DNA from: Crotalaria pallida
Taxonomy: Eukaryota; Streptophyta; Magnoliopsida; Fabales; Fabaceae
Assembly (NCBI GenBank): GCA_037953625.1
Contig: CM075655.1
Span: forward strand, 26,306,001-26,370,000
Reading direction: 5' to 3'
Length of the DNA: 64,000 bases
How positions within the stretch are numbered: position 1 is the stretch's first letter; every line of letters starts with the position of its first letter. The notes beneath the pieces are model-generated. The model was not told where the DNA came from and searched no databases. It worked only from the letters and a program-made list of their open reading frames with translations. Made by a program: the position numbers and the translations under genes. Shown here one piece after another: positions 33,500 through 46,450 of this stretch.

Positions 33500-36400
33500 C
33501 CTTTTATGGTATCAGAGCAATGGTCCTGACTCTTGGTCCTTGGGTGTGTGGTCCAATACGCTGGTCATCGATATCTGCAATGTTTCTTGGGAAGTATGCT
33601 TTCATATACTTTCAAACTAGAGCTAAGGTTATGAGAAATGGCTCTAGATAAGTAGTTTATTCTGCTATTAAGAAGTGTTCTATGAAGTCTAAATAGAAGT
33701 ATGATAGTCGTATGCTTCTCTTTAGATATGTTGAAAACCCAAAACCACAGTGTTGGTTTATTATGTTTTCATAGAACCAGTGATGAGGAAATTTTAAGGA
33801 ATTGTAGTTGAGTCCTCGACTCTGAGGAGGAGTGTCTACCCTCACTCGTGTTAAAGTCAATCAACTTTTCAGACCGAGTGTAGGGCAGTGATCTTCTTAA
33901 GGATTAACCTTGTTGAGTTTGTTAAACTCTAAAGCTATCATTTCTTTTGTTCCTTTCGGATAAGTGTAGTGATCGAAGTTGCTCAATGTCTTACCCAATC
34001 TGTTATCTCAAGTGGAGACTCCTACAAATCTTCTTGTAGTCATTTCCATGGTACGTCTGGATCATTCTATTAGACTTTGTCTATGTACCTGTGTCATGAG
34101 TACATTTGATCTTAAGCACGGTTTGGGAGCCGAGGGATCAAGTGATCATGATTAATGACGATAGAACAACCCTGTATTGGGATTCCCAAAGTTTCGAATT
34201 GGGAATCCAATGAACCCATATGTTGCTTCTGGGAAGCAATATTAAAAGAAAAAGGGGGTTAAAGAAATCCTGGTTGTAGGAAATGATGCCAGGTTTACCT
34301 TTGGGTAAAGAGATAGAGTTTGGAATCAAGTCAATTCTTGAAACTGATTCTATCTCTGCTACCTTTCTAATATGGTACCATCGGGAATGGTCAAATGGGA
34401 GAAACACGTAGAAAAGTGCAAGGCTGATTGGAGGTGGGATTAACCCCAAATCAGGATTCGGGACAGGGATACACTTAAGACTGCATTTTGATCTCGATAT
34501 GGACATTATGAGTGGGAAGTAATGCCGTTCGGATTGACTAATGCACTTGTTCTTTTATGGATTATAAGAACGAGACCTTTAGATTACACTGGGATTCGTT
34601 TGTGGTTTATCCTGAGAATCCGGAGGAGCATGAGGAACATCTCGGGTTTGTGTTGAGAATCCTGCAAGGGGAATAGTTGTGTGTTAAGCTCGCCAAAGAT
34701 GAGTTTTGGTTGAGTGAAGTTACGTTCGCAGGGCATGTGATCTTTAAAGAAGAAAATGCGATGGATCCAGCAAGGGTAAGTTTAGGGTTGAAATAGGAAC
34801 AGCCTAAGACTGTGGCTGAGGTGAGAAGTTTCTTAGGGCTGGCTGGATATTATCACCGGAATGTTGAGGGATTTTCTAAGATCGCATGACCTCTGACCAA
34901 GTTGACTTGGAAAAGATCAACTGATGGTATTAATTGATAGGGTGTTGTTTAATTATGGTGGGGTGGTGATGGATTATACCCCAACATAATATGATTAGTC
35001 CAAGAGGAATTATGGAAAATGTGAGTAGATTATGATTTAAATCATTTCAGTGATGGATTCAGTTGGAATCAAGGTATTAGATTATGAATAAATCCTATTT
35101 TGAGTTGGATTGGATGAGGTAAAGAAAATGGTGTTGAAATTCTTTGGTTTTACTTCTAAAACTATACTTCATAACCGGTTAGAGTTTCTTGTAACCGGAT
35201 AGAAGCTGAAAGTTTAAAATAAAAATTTAAGTCCTTTGTGAAGGAACTTTTGGTATTAGTAGACATCTTCCTCCAATCCAAACTCAATGTCAATTACCTA
35301 ATTAAAGTTTAAGGAAGGATTTAATGTGATGAAATAACTTAATGCCTTGATTCATCATTGAAATTGATTTAAGAGGATTGAATCATAATACTTATGGATT
35401 AATCGAGAATTGAAATTAAGGAGCTACTCCAATCGGAGAAGGTAGAGAATTGAGCTGAATAATGAAAAAGAGACAATAGGTACTAAGATAAGAAGGTTGT
35501 GATTCATGAACAAGTTTGGAGTTCGAATGTATGAATGACAATAAGAAGAGGAAGAGTTGAATGTAAGATAAAGGCGATGGATGGAGTTCCTTAAAGATTA
35601 TGACTTTGAGCTCCATTATCATCCTGGCATAGCAAACGTAGTTGCAGACGATTTGAGCTGATAGGCTATTCTTGTGAGCTCAATGATGGTTAAGGAGGTT
35701 ATTCTGATCGAGGAGTTCAGAGACCTAAGTCTGGTAACACAAGAGGAACCATCTAGCGTTAGATTGGAAATGTTGCAAATAATCAACGAATTCTTGAATC
35801 GGATTCGTGAATTACAACCAGGAAACGAGGAGTTAGATTTCTATGAAGAAATGAATGAGATTTAATCTTTGAAATTGAAGTCAGGGATTATGGATATTAG
35901 AAAATATATTATGGAGGCAAGGGATTTATGAAGTATTGTTTAGAACAACCTAGATGAGAAATCCAAAGGCACGAATTTCAAGAGTAGATTACGTGCGAAT
36001 CCAAGTTAGCTATCAACTATCAAGGAATAAGGAATTTCTCGATGTTGGTAAGCATGTATGAGGACTATGGGAGAGTACATGAATTTCGTGCGAGAAATGT
36101 TTGAGTTCAGAATAAGAGAAAGAATGATGAAATACGGGCCTTACTGGAGAAAGAGGCAAAAGTAAATGGGAGAATATCAACCACGGAAATATCAACGTAA
36201 TAATGTGAGGCACATCACTTGGAGTTTAGTTGTGATGTACCTAAGGGAATAGTCAATTCCGATTGTAGGAAGCTGGAGTATTATTCACCGAATTGTCTTG
36301 AAGGAAAAGGTGAGAAAGGAATGGACGAATCCAGCACGAGAAGAATTCACCAGCTGAGATGAGAGTTGAGTATAATCCTGACGTAGACAACCCAAGTCTA

Positions 36401-37194
36401 TCTCTTCCTTTGATCTGAGTTAACGTAATCAAATGTTTTTGACTACGTTAATCTAATCGTTTGAAAGTATCAATATTCTGTTGGAAGTTCAACTTCAATT
36501 TTTCTGTGATCAAAACCCTTATCACAGTTGGATGTGATAATATTTGTGGACACTACAGAAATAGAAAGATCAGTTATGGCTAGAGAGATTAACAACCACT
36601 GGGATAGGACAAAACTTTGTCTCCCCAACGGAAATGTCTCTAGAAATTGACTATCTAACTAAGTCTGATAGTGATAATTACCCTATCTTTAAGTTCATCT
36701 AACTTAAAGACCTGTCGTATGATCTTTCTTGCGAAAGATTATATCTGAAAGGGATGATTTTGTTATTAATGGTTTGAATATTAGGACTGATCACCCTAAT
36801 GTCTCAAACTATTAAGAAATGAAGTCATACAAATGTTTCTTTGATCGTGCTCGAGAGATCAGAGTGCGCAGCCCAAAAAGTTTTTCCAAAAAGTTTATTG
36901 GAAAATGTTTTAATTGAAAAATATTTATGTGAAGTATAAAGAGTATTTCTTTTAAAAAAGAAATTCTTTCACCTAAGAGTTTTATGCAAAGAATTTTGGT
37001 TTAAGGTGAAAGGTTTTATTAGAGATGTTTCAAAATAAAAGAACTATATCGAAACTCTTTTAAGTGGGGGAGGACCCTAAAGAACAAATTTTTGGGAGCT
37101 AGATGAAGTTTTCTAGTATAAAAACACTTTGGGAAAGTGGAAAATTTCAAAAGATGAATTTCGTGGACGAAATTCCTTTTAAGTGGGGGAGTAG
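33500..37194 (+). mobile_element. Internal region of array unit 2, decayed pol
   Basis: Near-identical copy of 24995-28689: PBS TGGTATCAGAGC at 33507-33518, RT remnant at about 34495-34905, RNase H/linker remnant at about 35565-35865, and polypurine tract before 37195. A few substitutions separate the copies (for example at 33940 and 33968), so it is not a verbatim repeat. The same stops are present, so decay preceded duplication. Confidence 0.88.
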
Positions 37195-40100
37195 TGTAAC
37201 ACCCCTAATTTTCGTCTCCCGAGTAATAGGAAATTAATAATAAAAGTTTTATTATTTTCCAAGTTTATATTTTGTATTTAATTAGCCTAAAATATAAAGA
37301 TAGGTTGAAATATTTTTATATGGCAAATAAATGCAAAATATGAGGATATTGCATTTTGGTCCCTGAATGAGGACTTAAAAGCAATATTAAAAAGGTTCTT
37401 GGAAGGAAAGATTTAAAAATATTAATTTTTAGATTTTGTACTAATCTAACCGGTTAGTAATGTCCTGTAACCGGTTAGACGATGAACCCAGAAACTGGGT
37501 TAGTGGATTTTGATGAGTAATCACTCGAATAACCCCGAATTCGCCACGATTACAACCAAATTCTAGTGGAGAACCACGCGTCGCCTTGCATGCAACCCTA
37601 ATTTGTCTATAAATAGATGAATTTCTGAGGATTTGAGGGTTGATGCAGCTGAATTCTTGTTGAGGAAGGGAATTAGGGTTCCATTTTCGTGTGGAGAAAT
37701 TCGCCTTTGTTCTTGAGAGTGAGATCGAGATCCATACACCATTACAAAGCTTACATCTTGAGCTTTGTAAAAACACCAAATTTGTGAGTTGAGAGTCTGT
37801 GTGGAAGGAGAAATCGATTTGAGAAGTTGGGAGTTGAATTCTGAATCCTCTGTTGTGCATGTTCTGGAAGCTGAGTTCTAGAACTGATTTTGGTAAGTAT
37901 AGTCAATCCTTAAGTCTCAAATCACTTCCATTCCTTAGTACATGTTACCTATATTGAGTCCTAATTGGTTTCCCCAATTTCTTTGGCCAAATGCTATGTC
38001 AAATCTTCTGGTCTTTGGACCCTGTTGATGGAAATCGTGGCTGAGAGCAGAACCTAGGATTTGTGGGGAATCTATGTTGGAGCCTTTCTCTCTGCAATGT
38101 TTTGGATCAAGCACGAACCTAAGGTAAGGGGGAAGCTTACTATTTGCTAGAATGAGAATAAATTGTGGTAGAATATAGGATGAGTCACCAAGAGACTCAA
38201 AGGGCATAAGTTGAAATGGATAAATGGCTTGGAGGCCAATTTGAGCTCAATTGTTGTTTTGAGCAATGTTATCTGGATGCATGCAAGCTATGTTGATGCT
38301 AAATTCTGAGTTTAAGTGCTTAATCTAAGTTTTGTTGTATTAAATTGTGTTTATGTGAATTTTCATGCAATTTGATACCATAAACTTGATGCATGCAATA
38401 TGAATGTGTTTCTGGGTGTAAACATGTTTGTTATAAGGCATATGAACTTTGTGCATATTGAGTTTGGGTTAGATTTGAGAAAGGAAGAAAATGAGTTGTT
38501 AAAACTCTTGTTTTAATGGACTGACTGCATAATCTAACCGGTTACACGATATTCGTAACCGGTTAGACACTGCAGATTTTCAAAGAAAATTAGTTTATTA
38601 ATCAGTCCTGAAATCTTAATGGTTTCTGCTCAAATCTAAGCTTTAATTTCAGTATACATGGTCTGAATATGAGTTGTTATAATGCCAAAGTTCAGATTTG
38701 AAAGATTAAAGTTAATACCTTAAGGTAATGAGATAGTTTCAAGAGGAAATTATGCTCATTGGACAATGAAAGGTGATTTAGACTTTTGAATGATACTAAC
38801 AGTGGGTTTGAGGTATAAACATTGTTAAACTGGTTTATGGATTGGGTAGGGAATTTAAGAAAAAGGGTTTTCTGAATTACAATGGTAAACAGTTCAGGTC
38901 TGTAATTCTAACCGGTTAGCCTGGAACTGTAACCGGTTAGTACCTGAATCTGAAAAATAAAAAGGTAAGTTTTTGAATACCATTGACTTTGTTTTACTCA
39001 ATCTAAGTTTAAGGGCATGTTTTGGGATAATTAAAAGGAAAATTTTGTGTCAAAGACTATACCTCAAAGAAATCATTCAAAAGAGAAATTGGAATATTTC
39101 TAAATCACAGTAATTAATGGAAAGGCCAACCTTAGTAATTATGTATGCAAGGCATGCATAGAGAAAGGTAATATAATAGGTTGGCAAGGATTGTTTATCA
39201 AGTTCTGGGAACATGGCCCTGTACTCTAAGAGTACCAAACTGATGCAACATACTTGATGACACATTCTGGGAATGTGGCCATTGTCTGGGACATGGTTTC
39301 TTTGATACGTTCTGGGAACATGATGCACACTCTGGGAGTGGTGCTTGATTATATTCCAAGTATGGTTTGCGATACGTTCTGGGAACGTATGTTAGTGTTC
39401 TGGGAACACGTTGGTATAATAATAGAATTAAAGATAAAACCAACCTTGATGATTGTGCATTCATATAGAATGAAAGTTTGGTTGGTAGGAACGTTTATCA
39501 TATTCTGGGAATATGAGGAAGGTACTCCGGGAGTACCAAATTGTAACCTACTTGATGACACATTATAAATATGTGGCCAGTGTCTGGGACCTGGTTATAT
39601 ACGTTCTGGGAACGTATGATAGTGTTCTGGGAACACATTGATAAGCAACCTACTGGATGACACATTATAGATATGTGGCCAGTGTCCGGGACCTGGTTTT
39701 TATACGTTCTGGGAACGTGATGCACACTCTGGGAGTGATGCTTATTTATCCAAGTATGGTTTTCTACACGTTCTGGGAACGTGATACACACTCTGGGAGT
39801 GAATGCTTATCATCCAAGTATGGTTCGGCATTACGTTCTGGGAACGAATGTCGGTGTTCCGGGAACACAACGGTGTATTGGATGGACGTCCAAGATGGAC
39901 TTTTAGAGGCCTCAGTTGTGGAAGGAAATCATGCATCATGCCACCTGCATTGAAAGAATTATTATAATTAACCGGGTGTGCTCATATGATTATGCATCGT
40001 GACTTGCTATATGTTGACTTGTGGATGTTAGTTTTATTCTCATTTGATTATGCGAATATGTATAGCTAACCGCCATGCCCTTATTAGGTATTGATCGTGC

Positions 40101-40575
40101 ATCTAGCTTGCACAAGAATCAGTAAGGGAAGATGTCCCTTAGGTGCACGCAGAGTGTAGAGAGTGTGAGTTGGGAACCCATTGTGCAGATATCGAGGATC
40201 CGACCAGAAGGATGTTTGGACAAAGGACCAGTGACCAGCTCTATAACATTTCTATTTTAATAGAACTTATATGATACATATTTTGGAAAAAGGTATCATA
40301 AGAGGAATTCAGTTTCATAATTATACTTATTTTATAATAATGGACTTGTTACACTTGATATATTTTGGGAGGGTAATATGGTGATTTTACTATGTTTCCG
40401 CAAACTCTGATTTTACGAGTCACCTTCATTATTAATCAAGTGTTTATGAAAATAAATTTTTCCAGGGAAGGGATAATTTCTTATTTTCATATCCTTCTCC
40501 AACGATAACAAGTCCAAATATTCTTAAACTTATTATTTTGCTTATAAAGTAAGATGATATACAAGGAGTGTTACA
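37195..40575 (+). mobile_element. LTR 3 of the tandem array
   Basis: 3,381 bp, complete, with TATA box 37608-37615, hairpin block about 39195-39880, terminal GTGTTACA and the GTCAT duplication at 40576-40580. It shares LTR 2-type variants (single ACGTTC hairpin at 39703, CATATCC, TTATTTTGC). Confidence 0.93.
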
Positions 40576-40990
40576 GTCATGGGTTCTAGTCTCAGACCTC
40601 CAATGTAAACAAAAAAAAAATGATGTTTTAGTTTTTTAAAATAAGTTTACCTTTTATAATAGTTGTTTATCCTGGGTTACATACACAAATCCTTTTAAAA
40701 ATTATTACCTTTGTTTCTAAATATAAGATAATTTTGATAATTTTATTTTGTCCTTATTTATAAAATTATATATCAATTTTTAATGAGAATTAATTACTTC
40801 TTTCCATAAAAACCCTTATTTATTTAATACTTTTAATATTTCCAATATTATTAATATGGGTAATTTTGAAAATACATATCAAATGTTCACATCTACAATA
40901 CCATAACTAAATTAACTAACTTCCTTAATGGACATTAAATCTACAAAAGGGTCTTATATATATAAGGATAGAGGGAGTGTGTACCGATTC
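40576..40990 (+). mobile_element. Original right flank: SINE 3' half and MITE
   Basis: The third copy of the flank, and the only one that runs on into single-copy DNA. It holds the SINE remainder, target duplication and MITE (about 40705-40979), then GAATTATATGCATAAAA with no filler. Confidence 0.85.
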
Positions 40991-41459
40991 GAATTATATG
41001 CATAAAAAACTAATTTCACGTTTATAATGAATTTAGTTAATTGTATTTAATTTTTTCAAATTTATAAAAAAAAATAGAGGTATTTTTGGGAAAGTATCAT
41101 CTGGAATAAAACAAAAAAATTCAATAAGATAATAATTTTTTAGAATGTTTTAGAAATATAGCATTGAGAATGAAACAAAATTTAAGAAAATTAATTAATT
41201 TTGCTTATATTTTAAATCAATATAAATAATTTTTTCTTATCCTTGTATTGCAAATCTAAAAGAGTATGGCATCCACACGCAGAATTAATTTTGTCCTTGT
41301 TGGTACCCACTATTAATTTTTCTAAAATTGTTTAAAACGGTGAAATCAATTTTCACATTCCAAAATAGTTTTGGGGGATTCCCAAATAGACCTGAGCTAT
41401 CAAGAGCAATGGGAGCCACCAGATCTACAGTACCTCCACTTCTTTTTGAACATCAATTC
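40991..41459 (+). promoter_or_regulatory. Upstream region of the transporter gene
   Basis: AT-rich, low-repeat DNA between the array and the TATA box at 41460. No mobile-element ends or other open frames are recognised. Any promoter elements of the transporter beyond the TATA box should lie here, but none can be named with confidence. Confidence 0.4.
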
Positions 41460-41468
41460 CTATATAAA
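41460..41468 (+). promoter_or_regulatory. TATA box of the transporter gene
   Basis: CTATATAAA lies about 225 bases before the start codon, so transcription would begin near 41490 and leave a leader of about 195 bases. Confidence 0.65.
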
Positions 41469-41538
41469 CAAATCTGGGACTAAGGATATTCCTGCAGCTA
41501 GTTAACCACAAAGTGATTATTAGCCCATAGCAAAATTA

Positions 41539-41646
41539 ATGAACAAAGAGAAAAATCGTATTGAGGAGCCATTACTTGTGTTGAAATTTATATCTAGAAA
41601 AGAAGAGAAACCTCTCTCTCTCTCTCTCTTTTTTTTTTTTCAATAA
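41539..41646 (+). other. Upstream open frame in the leader, through a CT/T tract
   Basis: An ATG at 41539 opens 35 codons that run through a CT repeat and T run (41611-41640) and stop at TAA 41644-41646, 40 bases before the main ATG. Length changes in the tract would shift this frame. Such upstream frames often lower translation of the main protein; here that is only a possibility. Confidence 0.35.
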
Positions 41647-41686
41647 AGAAAGGAGAGAAAGCTTTTAATATATCATCGTCATTGTA

Positions 41687-44629
41687 ATGGAAAAGGGTGG
41701 CAATGAAGAGCAGACAACAAGGTTCAACAAATATGCTTTTGCTAGTGCTATAGTCGCTTCAATGGTATCCATCGTTTCCGGTTATGGTAATATTGCATTA
41801 TCTCCAATTTTGCATGCATGGTACTCTTTATTCTCCGATTTTCACCATTTTACTATCTCATGCAAAATATGGTACTGCATATGCTTTGCAGGTCAAATTT
41901 TCATAATATGTTCCTTAACAAAGTGCATGCGTTTACTTTTTCCATTTGATTTTTTCAAAGTTTAAGCAAGTGATTCACAATTGTCGCCATAATATTATAG
42001 TTTAGATAAATCGAGTCACATTTTTTATCTCACAATTTTCTATAATTATGGGGAACATAAAGTAACCACAAACATAATTTAAAAGCAATAATCATTTAGT
42101 TGACTTTAATTTTGGATAGAAAAATGATATTTTTATATTTTCTTTAGGTATAGGATGTGTAGTGAGAAGAGATGTGAGAAGAAAACAGAAAGAACTAATC
42201 AATGGTGTGATATAACTAACATAAAAAAAATAAATTAAAATGTAAATGACAGAGTAAAAAAAATTATAAAAATATAAGAGTTGTTTTCGAAAAAAAAATT
42301 AGAAAAGCTTTAGAAAATATAGGTTGAGTTGGTGTTTTATATTTTGTGTATCATACGTTAACCCAGAAAATCATGTACACAAATATGGTGAATGATCTAC
42401 TCTTTCCGGTTTTGAAATATAAAAAAAAAATATTATTTTTTTTAAAAATATTAACAAAACTAATCAAAACTTTTTAAAAGTTCATTTCATTCCTAATGCT
42501 ACTTTTTTTAAAATATCTCTAAAAAATTGTTAACTTATTTAATTTTTGAAAATACCTTTATTTTTTCTTTTATAAATTTAGGAAAATTAAATATAATCAA
42601 CTAACCTACTTGGTAATTGTGAAATCAATTTTTTTTCTTATATTCACACCTGAGGAAGTGTGGTGCATAGAAGACTATATATACTACTTATTTGTTCTTT
42701 TATCTTATTTTTCAATATCAAATTAGTCCCTTATATATCTTTGATATCATATTAGTCTCTCACTTTTTTTTCGCTATCAATATAATACGAAAAAAACGTG
42801 AGGGGCCAAATTGATAAATAAAAAAACTCGAGGAACTAATTTGATATTGAAAAAAAAAAAGGTAAGGGATCAGATAAGTAGTATAACCTCATATGCACCA
42901 TACTCCCTTTGGTTTGAAATAAGGAAAAAAATTGATTTCATGCTTATTAAGAAGATTAATTTGTTGTATTTAATTTTTTCTCTCCAACAATGTAAATGTG
43001 GATCAATATGATATTGACATGTATGATAAATAGTGATTTAAGACCAAATTCATAGCAAAAAGAAACGTGATGGACCAATATCAAAAACACACAAAGAATC
43101 CATTTGATAACGAAAAATAATGTAAATTACTAAATAAGTTGTTTAGCCCCGCATAGAATTTTACATTGCGCATATCCATCAAACTCATATCTTTAACTCT
43201 ATAATCTATATGCATGATCTCAGATACCGGTGTTATGAGTGGAGCGATGATATTCATAAAGGATGATATGAGAATTAGTGACACCCAACAAGAGGTTCTA
43301 GCCGGGATCTTAAACTTGTTCGCAATGCTGGGATCTTTAGCAGCTGGAAGAACCTCTGATTACATTGGTCGCCGCTACACAATCTTTTTGGGATCTGTCC
43401 TCTTCCTGGTTGGTGCAGTTCTCATGGGGTATGGACCAAACTATGCAGTTTTAATGGTTGGAAGGTGTGTTAGTGGCATAGGTGTTGGCTTTGCTCTTAT
43501 GATAGCACCAGTTTACTCAGCAGAGATTTCCTCTGCCTCATCAAGGGGTTTTCTCACCTCCTTACCCGAGCTTTGTATTGGTATTGGGATTTTATTTGGC
43601 TATATATCAAACTACGTATTGGGAAAATTGACTTTGAAACTCGGATGGAGACTCATGCTTGGTATTGTGGCATTTCCATCACTTGTTTTGGCTTTGGCAA
43701 TTCTAACTATGCCAGAATCTCCAAGGTGGTTGGTCATGCAGGGTCGTTTAGGAAACGCCAAGAAGGTTCTAATAAAAGTTTCCAATAGCAAGCAAGAGGC
43801 TGAACTTCGTTACAAGGAAATAAAAGTTGCAGCTGGATTTGATGAGAATTGTGAAGATGAAGTTGTGAAGCTCTCTCAAAACTCTCATCACAAGGGTGAA
43901 GGAGTTTGGAAAGAGTTGCTTTTGAAGCCTACACCTTCTGTTCGTTGGATGCTGATTGCAGCAGTAGGGATCCATTTCTTTGAGCATGCAACTGGAATTG
44001 AAGCTGTGATGTTATATGCCCCAAGAATATTTAAAAAAGCTGGTATCTCTAGTAAGGATAAGCTTTTGCTTGCAACTATTGGAGTAGGACTTACAAAAAT
44101 AGTGTTTTTGGTAATAGCCTCATTCTTACTTGACAAAGTTGGTAGAAGACGGCTCTTGCAAATAAGCACAGGAGGAATGGTTTGTGGGTTGGTTGTTTTG
44201 GGATTGAGCTTGACCATGTTGGATCATTCCCATGAAAAGATCTTATGGGCCTTAAGCCTTAGCATTGTTGCCACCTACACATATGTTGCTTTCTTTAATA
44301 TTGGGCTTGGGCCTGTTACATGGGTTTATAGCTCAGAAATATTTCCTTTGAAGTTGAGAGCACAAGGGGCTAGTATTGGAGTTGCTGTGAATAGAACTAT
44401 GAATGCTGTTGTTTCCATGAGTTTTATTTCAATCTACAAAGCAATCACTATTGGAGGAAGCTTTTTTATGTTTGCTGGTATATCTGCATTAGCTTGGGTG
44501 TTCTTCTATTTTTTCCTGCCGGAAACAAAAGGAAAGGCCTTGGAAGAGATGGAGATGGTTTTCACCAAGAAATCTAGTAGTAAAAATGTAGCAATAGCTA
44601 TAGAAACTGATCCAAGACAGAGTGTGTAG
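41687..44629 (+). CDS. PLT: Polyol/monosaccharide transporter (PLT type), two exons
   Basis: Exon 1 (41687-41786) and exon 2 (43224-44629) join across a 1,437-base GT-AG intron inside the Asp codon of GYDTGVMSGA, giving 501 residues, normal for plant PLT proteins (about 500-530). It is a 12-helix sugar porter of the major facilitator superfamily, expected to import linear polyols and monosaccharides with protons at the plasma membrane. Visible marks are GRRYT at 82-86, PESPRWL at 197-203, FFEHATGIEA in helix 7 at 285-294, GRRR at 340-343, GPVTWVYSSEIFP near 396-408 and PETKG at 466-470. The helix-7 motif has EH where most sugar porters have QQ; PLT1/2/6-type members are, from memory, similar. 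No stops or frameshifts are seen. It is the only intact host gene in the window and lies between transposon blocks. Substrate is not determinable here. Confidence 0.93.
41787..43223 (+). other. Intron of the transporter gene with a foldback MITE
   Basis: Starts GTAATATTG and ends ATCTCAG. AT-rich. At 42661-42900 an inverted repeat begins TGGTGCATA and ends TATGCACCA, with inner arms sharing CAATATCAAATTAGT; it is a small non-coding foldback element. Short open frames in the intron are not conserved coding sequence. Confidence 0.85.
42661..42900. mobile_element. Foldback MITE in the transporter intron
   Basis: About 240 bp. The arms TGGTGCATA...ACTACTTAT and ATAAGTAGT...TATGCACCA pair, with a diverged loop. 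It does not disturb the splice sites. Confidence 0.65.
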
Positions 44630-45262
44630 TGTGTGTTATACCTAGAAATGATACCGAAAAGAATGAGTTTGTACCTTTTTACGTTTGGAGCTGTATATTA
44701 TGCAACACTAGATTTTATATTGCTCAACCATGATCCCAGTGCACGTATTATCAGAACATCCTCAAATGGACCTTAAGCTTGTGGCACGCTCCATGAATCA
44801 AATTGATAAATTGTTAATTCAATACCTAGATGAATGAAGGACAATGATGATATAACTGAGATATTTTCAAAATTATAAAGTCTTTTTTTAACAGTGAACA
44901 AACATTTATTAAAAAAGAGCACTAGCTGTGCTCAAAAGCAATACATCATGAAAGTTACTGATTAAATTAAATACAAATCATGGGACTCATAAACCAATCA
45001 TTCATTGTAAGCGATTTGATTACCACCTTATGCATTAAACCAGGACCAAAATTTCGTCTTCAATTCATCTACAAATTCCTCCCCCCCTCCTCTGCATTTT
45101 GAAAAATAACCTTGTAATAAGAAAATTAAAAAATAAACAAACATGTTTTTCAGTTTTCACATATCAAAGAGCCGAGGCGTTAACACATGCACATCATTGT
45201 TTTTGTTTCATATCTTAGTACACGCATGTAATATTACATTTATGTTTATAGTAGTGCAGAAC
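44630..45262. other. 3' flank of the transporter, no further gene seen
   Basis: Includes the transporter's 3' untranslated region. A clear AATAAA polyadenylation signal was not identified. No other gene or repeat is recognised before the LTR at 45263. Confidence 0.5.
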
Positions 45263-46395
45263 TGTTAATACTGGAATAATTTCGACTTATGTCAAAATTA
45301 GATAATTGCAAGATGGCCTTAGTATTGTTACTCTTGGACAAAAGAACAAAATTTTGGCCATGTCAAGTGTGTCGACAATCTTAAGCATATGCGTATGGGC
45401 TCTATGGTGCAAAGTTCTTTGACTAAGTTAGGCTTCAAATGGAGACCAGAGCACTTCTTCGACAAAAAGCATGCATGGTAGTTCGAAAAAATAGAATTGC
45501 CTATATCAGCAGCTCTCGACACATGATAAATGCAACTAGTGTTATGTTTAGACAAATTAAGTGGGGCACTAAGGAAGTTATGATAATATGCATTTAGAAA
45601 GGCCATTTGGTTGCTTGCAGCAGTTCGACATAATATTAGGCATGCATGCACAAGAGTACTTCGACATGCCTAGAGTACTTCGACAAGCATTATACAAGCC
45701 TTCGACACATACACTAAGACATTGGCAAGTTGAAGGGCTTCGACACATGCATAATACATTCAGTAGGTGGTTATAAATGATGGTCAAATTTTCAACCAAA
45801 TTATCAAGTGCGTGGCAAGATAACTTTGACCAAGTCATGGGCATGAGACTTCAACTAATGGAGAGTTCAATCACAAGTACGTGGGCTTGACAGTTGCAAA
45901 TTGGAATTTGCCGCACAAAGCTGGCAGTTACCGTGGCATGAAGTTACTTGGTGGTTACTACTAGTCTATTTTTAAATAAAATATGTATTGGTAGGGTAGT
46001 TACTAGTAGTTTTATTTTTAATAATACATGTGCTAATGGGTAGTTTTAGGTAGTTATCTTTATTTGCCTATAAATATTAGGATTTATGATGTAATTTGGG
46101 TTGGCATTTGGTTACTCCTACATATCTCACCGAAGCAGATTGACGGAGAACACCTTATGACCTTCCACTTTTAATTCAATGCAATTTCCATTTTCCTTTA
46201 AATTTCAGCCTTTAATTTCTTGTCACATTTACTTTCTTGCAATTTAATTTCCAAGTCCTTTACTTTTCTTCGCATCGTCCCTTTACCAATTTCCACCGCT
46301 TGAAAAAGAACAAGATTACCACATAACCTGTCGTTACCCACACCCCATCCATTACCGTCAGTTCGGCAGGCGTCGGACGAAAAATCCCTTAAACA
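45263..46395 (+). mobile_element. 5' LTR of a gag-only element
   Basis: 1,133 bp, from TGTTAATACTGGAATAAT to CCCTTAAACA. It matches the 3' LTR at 48431-49554 with about 22 substitutions and one 9-base deletion counted by eye, roughly 2% divergence. The left flank AGAAC compares with ACAAC on the right, a target duplication with one mismatch. Confidence 0.93.
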
Positions 46396-46398
46396 AAT

Positions 46399-46418
46399 TG
46401 ACACGCCCAGTGGGACAG
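46399..46418 (+). promoter_or_regulatory. Primer binding site region of the gag-only element
   Basis: TTGACACGCCCAGTGGGAC follows the LTR by a few bases. It has the form seen after LTRs in some plant gag-bearing elements, but the priming tRNA cannot be assigned with confidence. It is not the initiator-Met type used by the other elements here. Confidence 0.55.
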
Positions 46419-46450
46419 GTTCAGAGTAACTTGTTTTTTATGCCATTTGC

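Noticed and set aside
20188..40575. Three independent insertions of the same element
   Set aside because: Host flank, target duplication, breakpoint and filler are shared between units; independent insertions would have different flanks.
46198..46404. Minus-strand frame in the gag element's LTR (copy at 49357)
   Set aside because: Lies within both LTRs, antisense, no domain.
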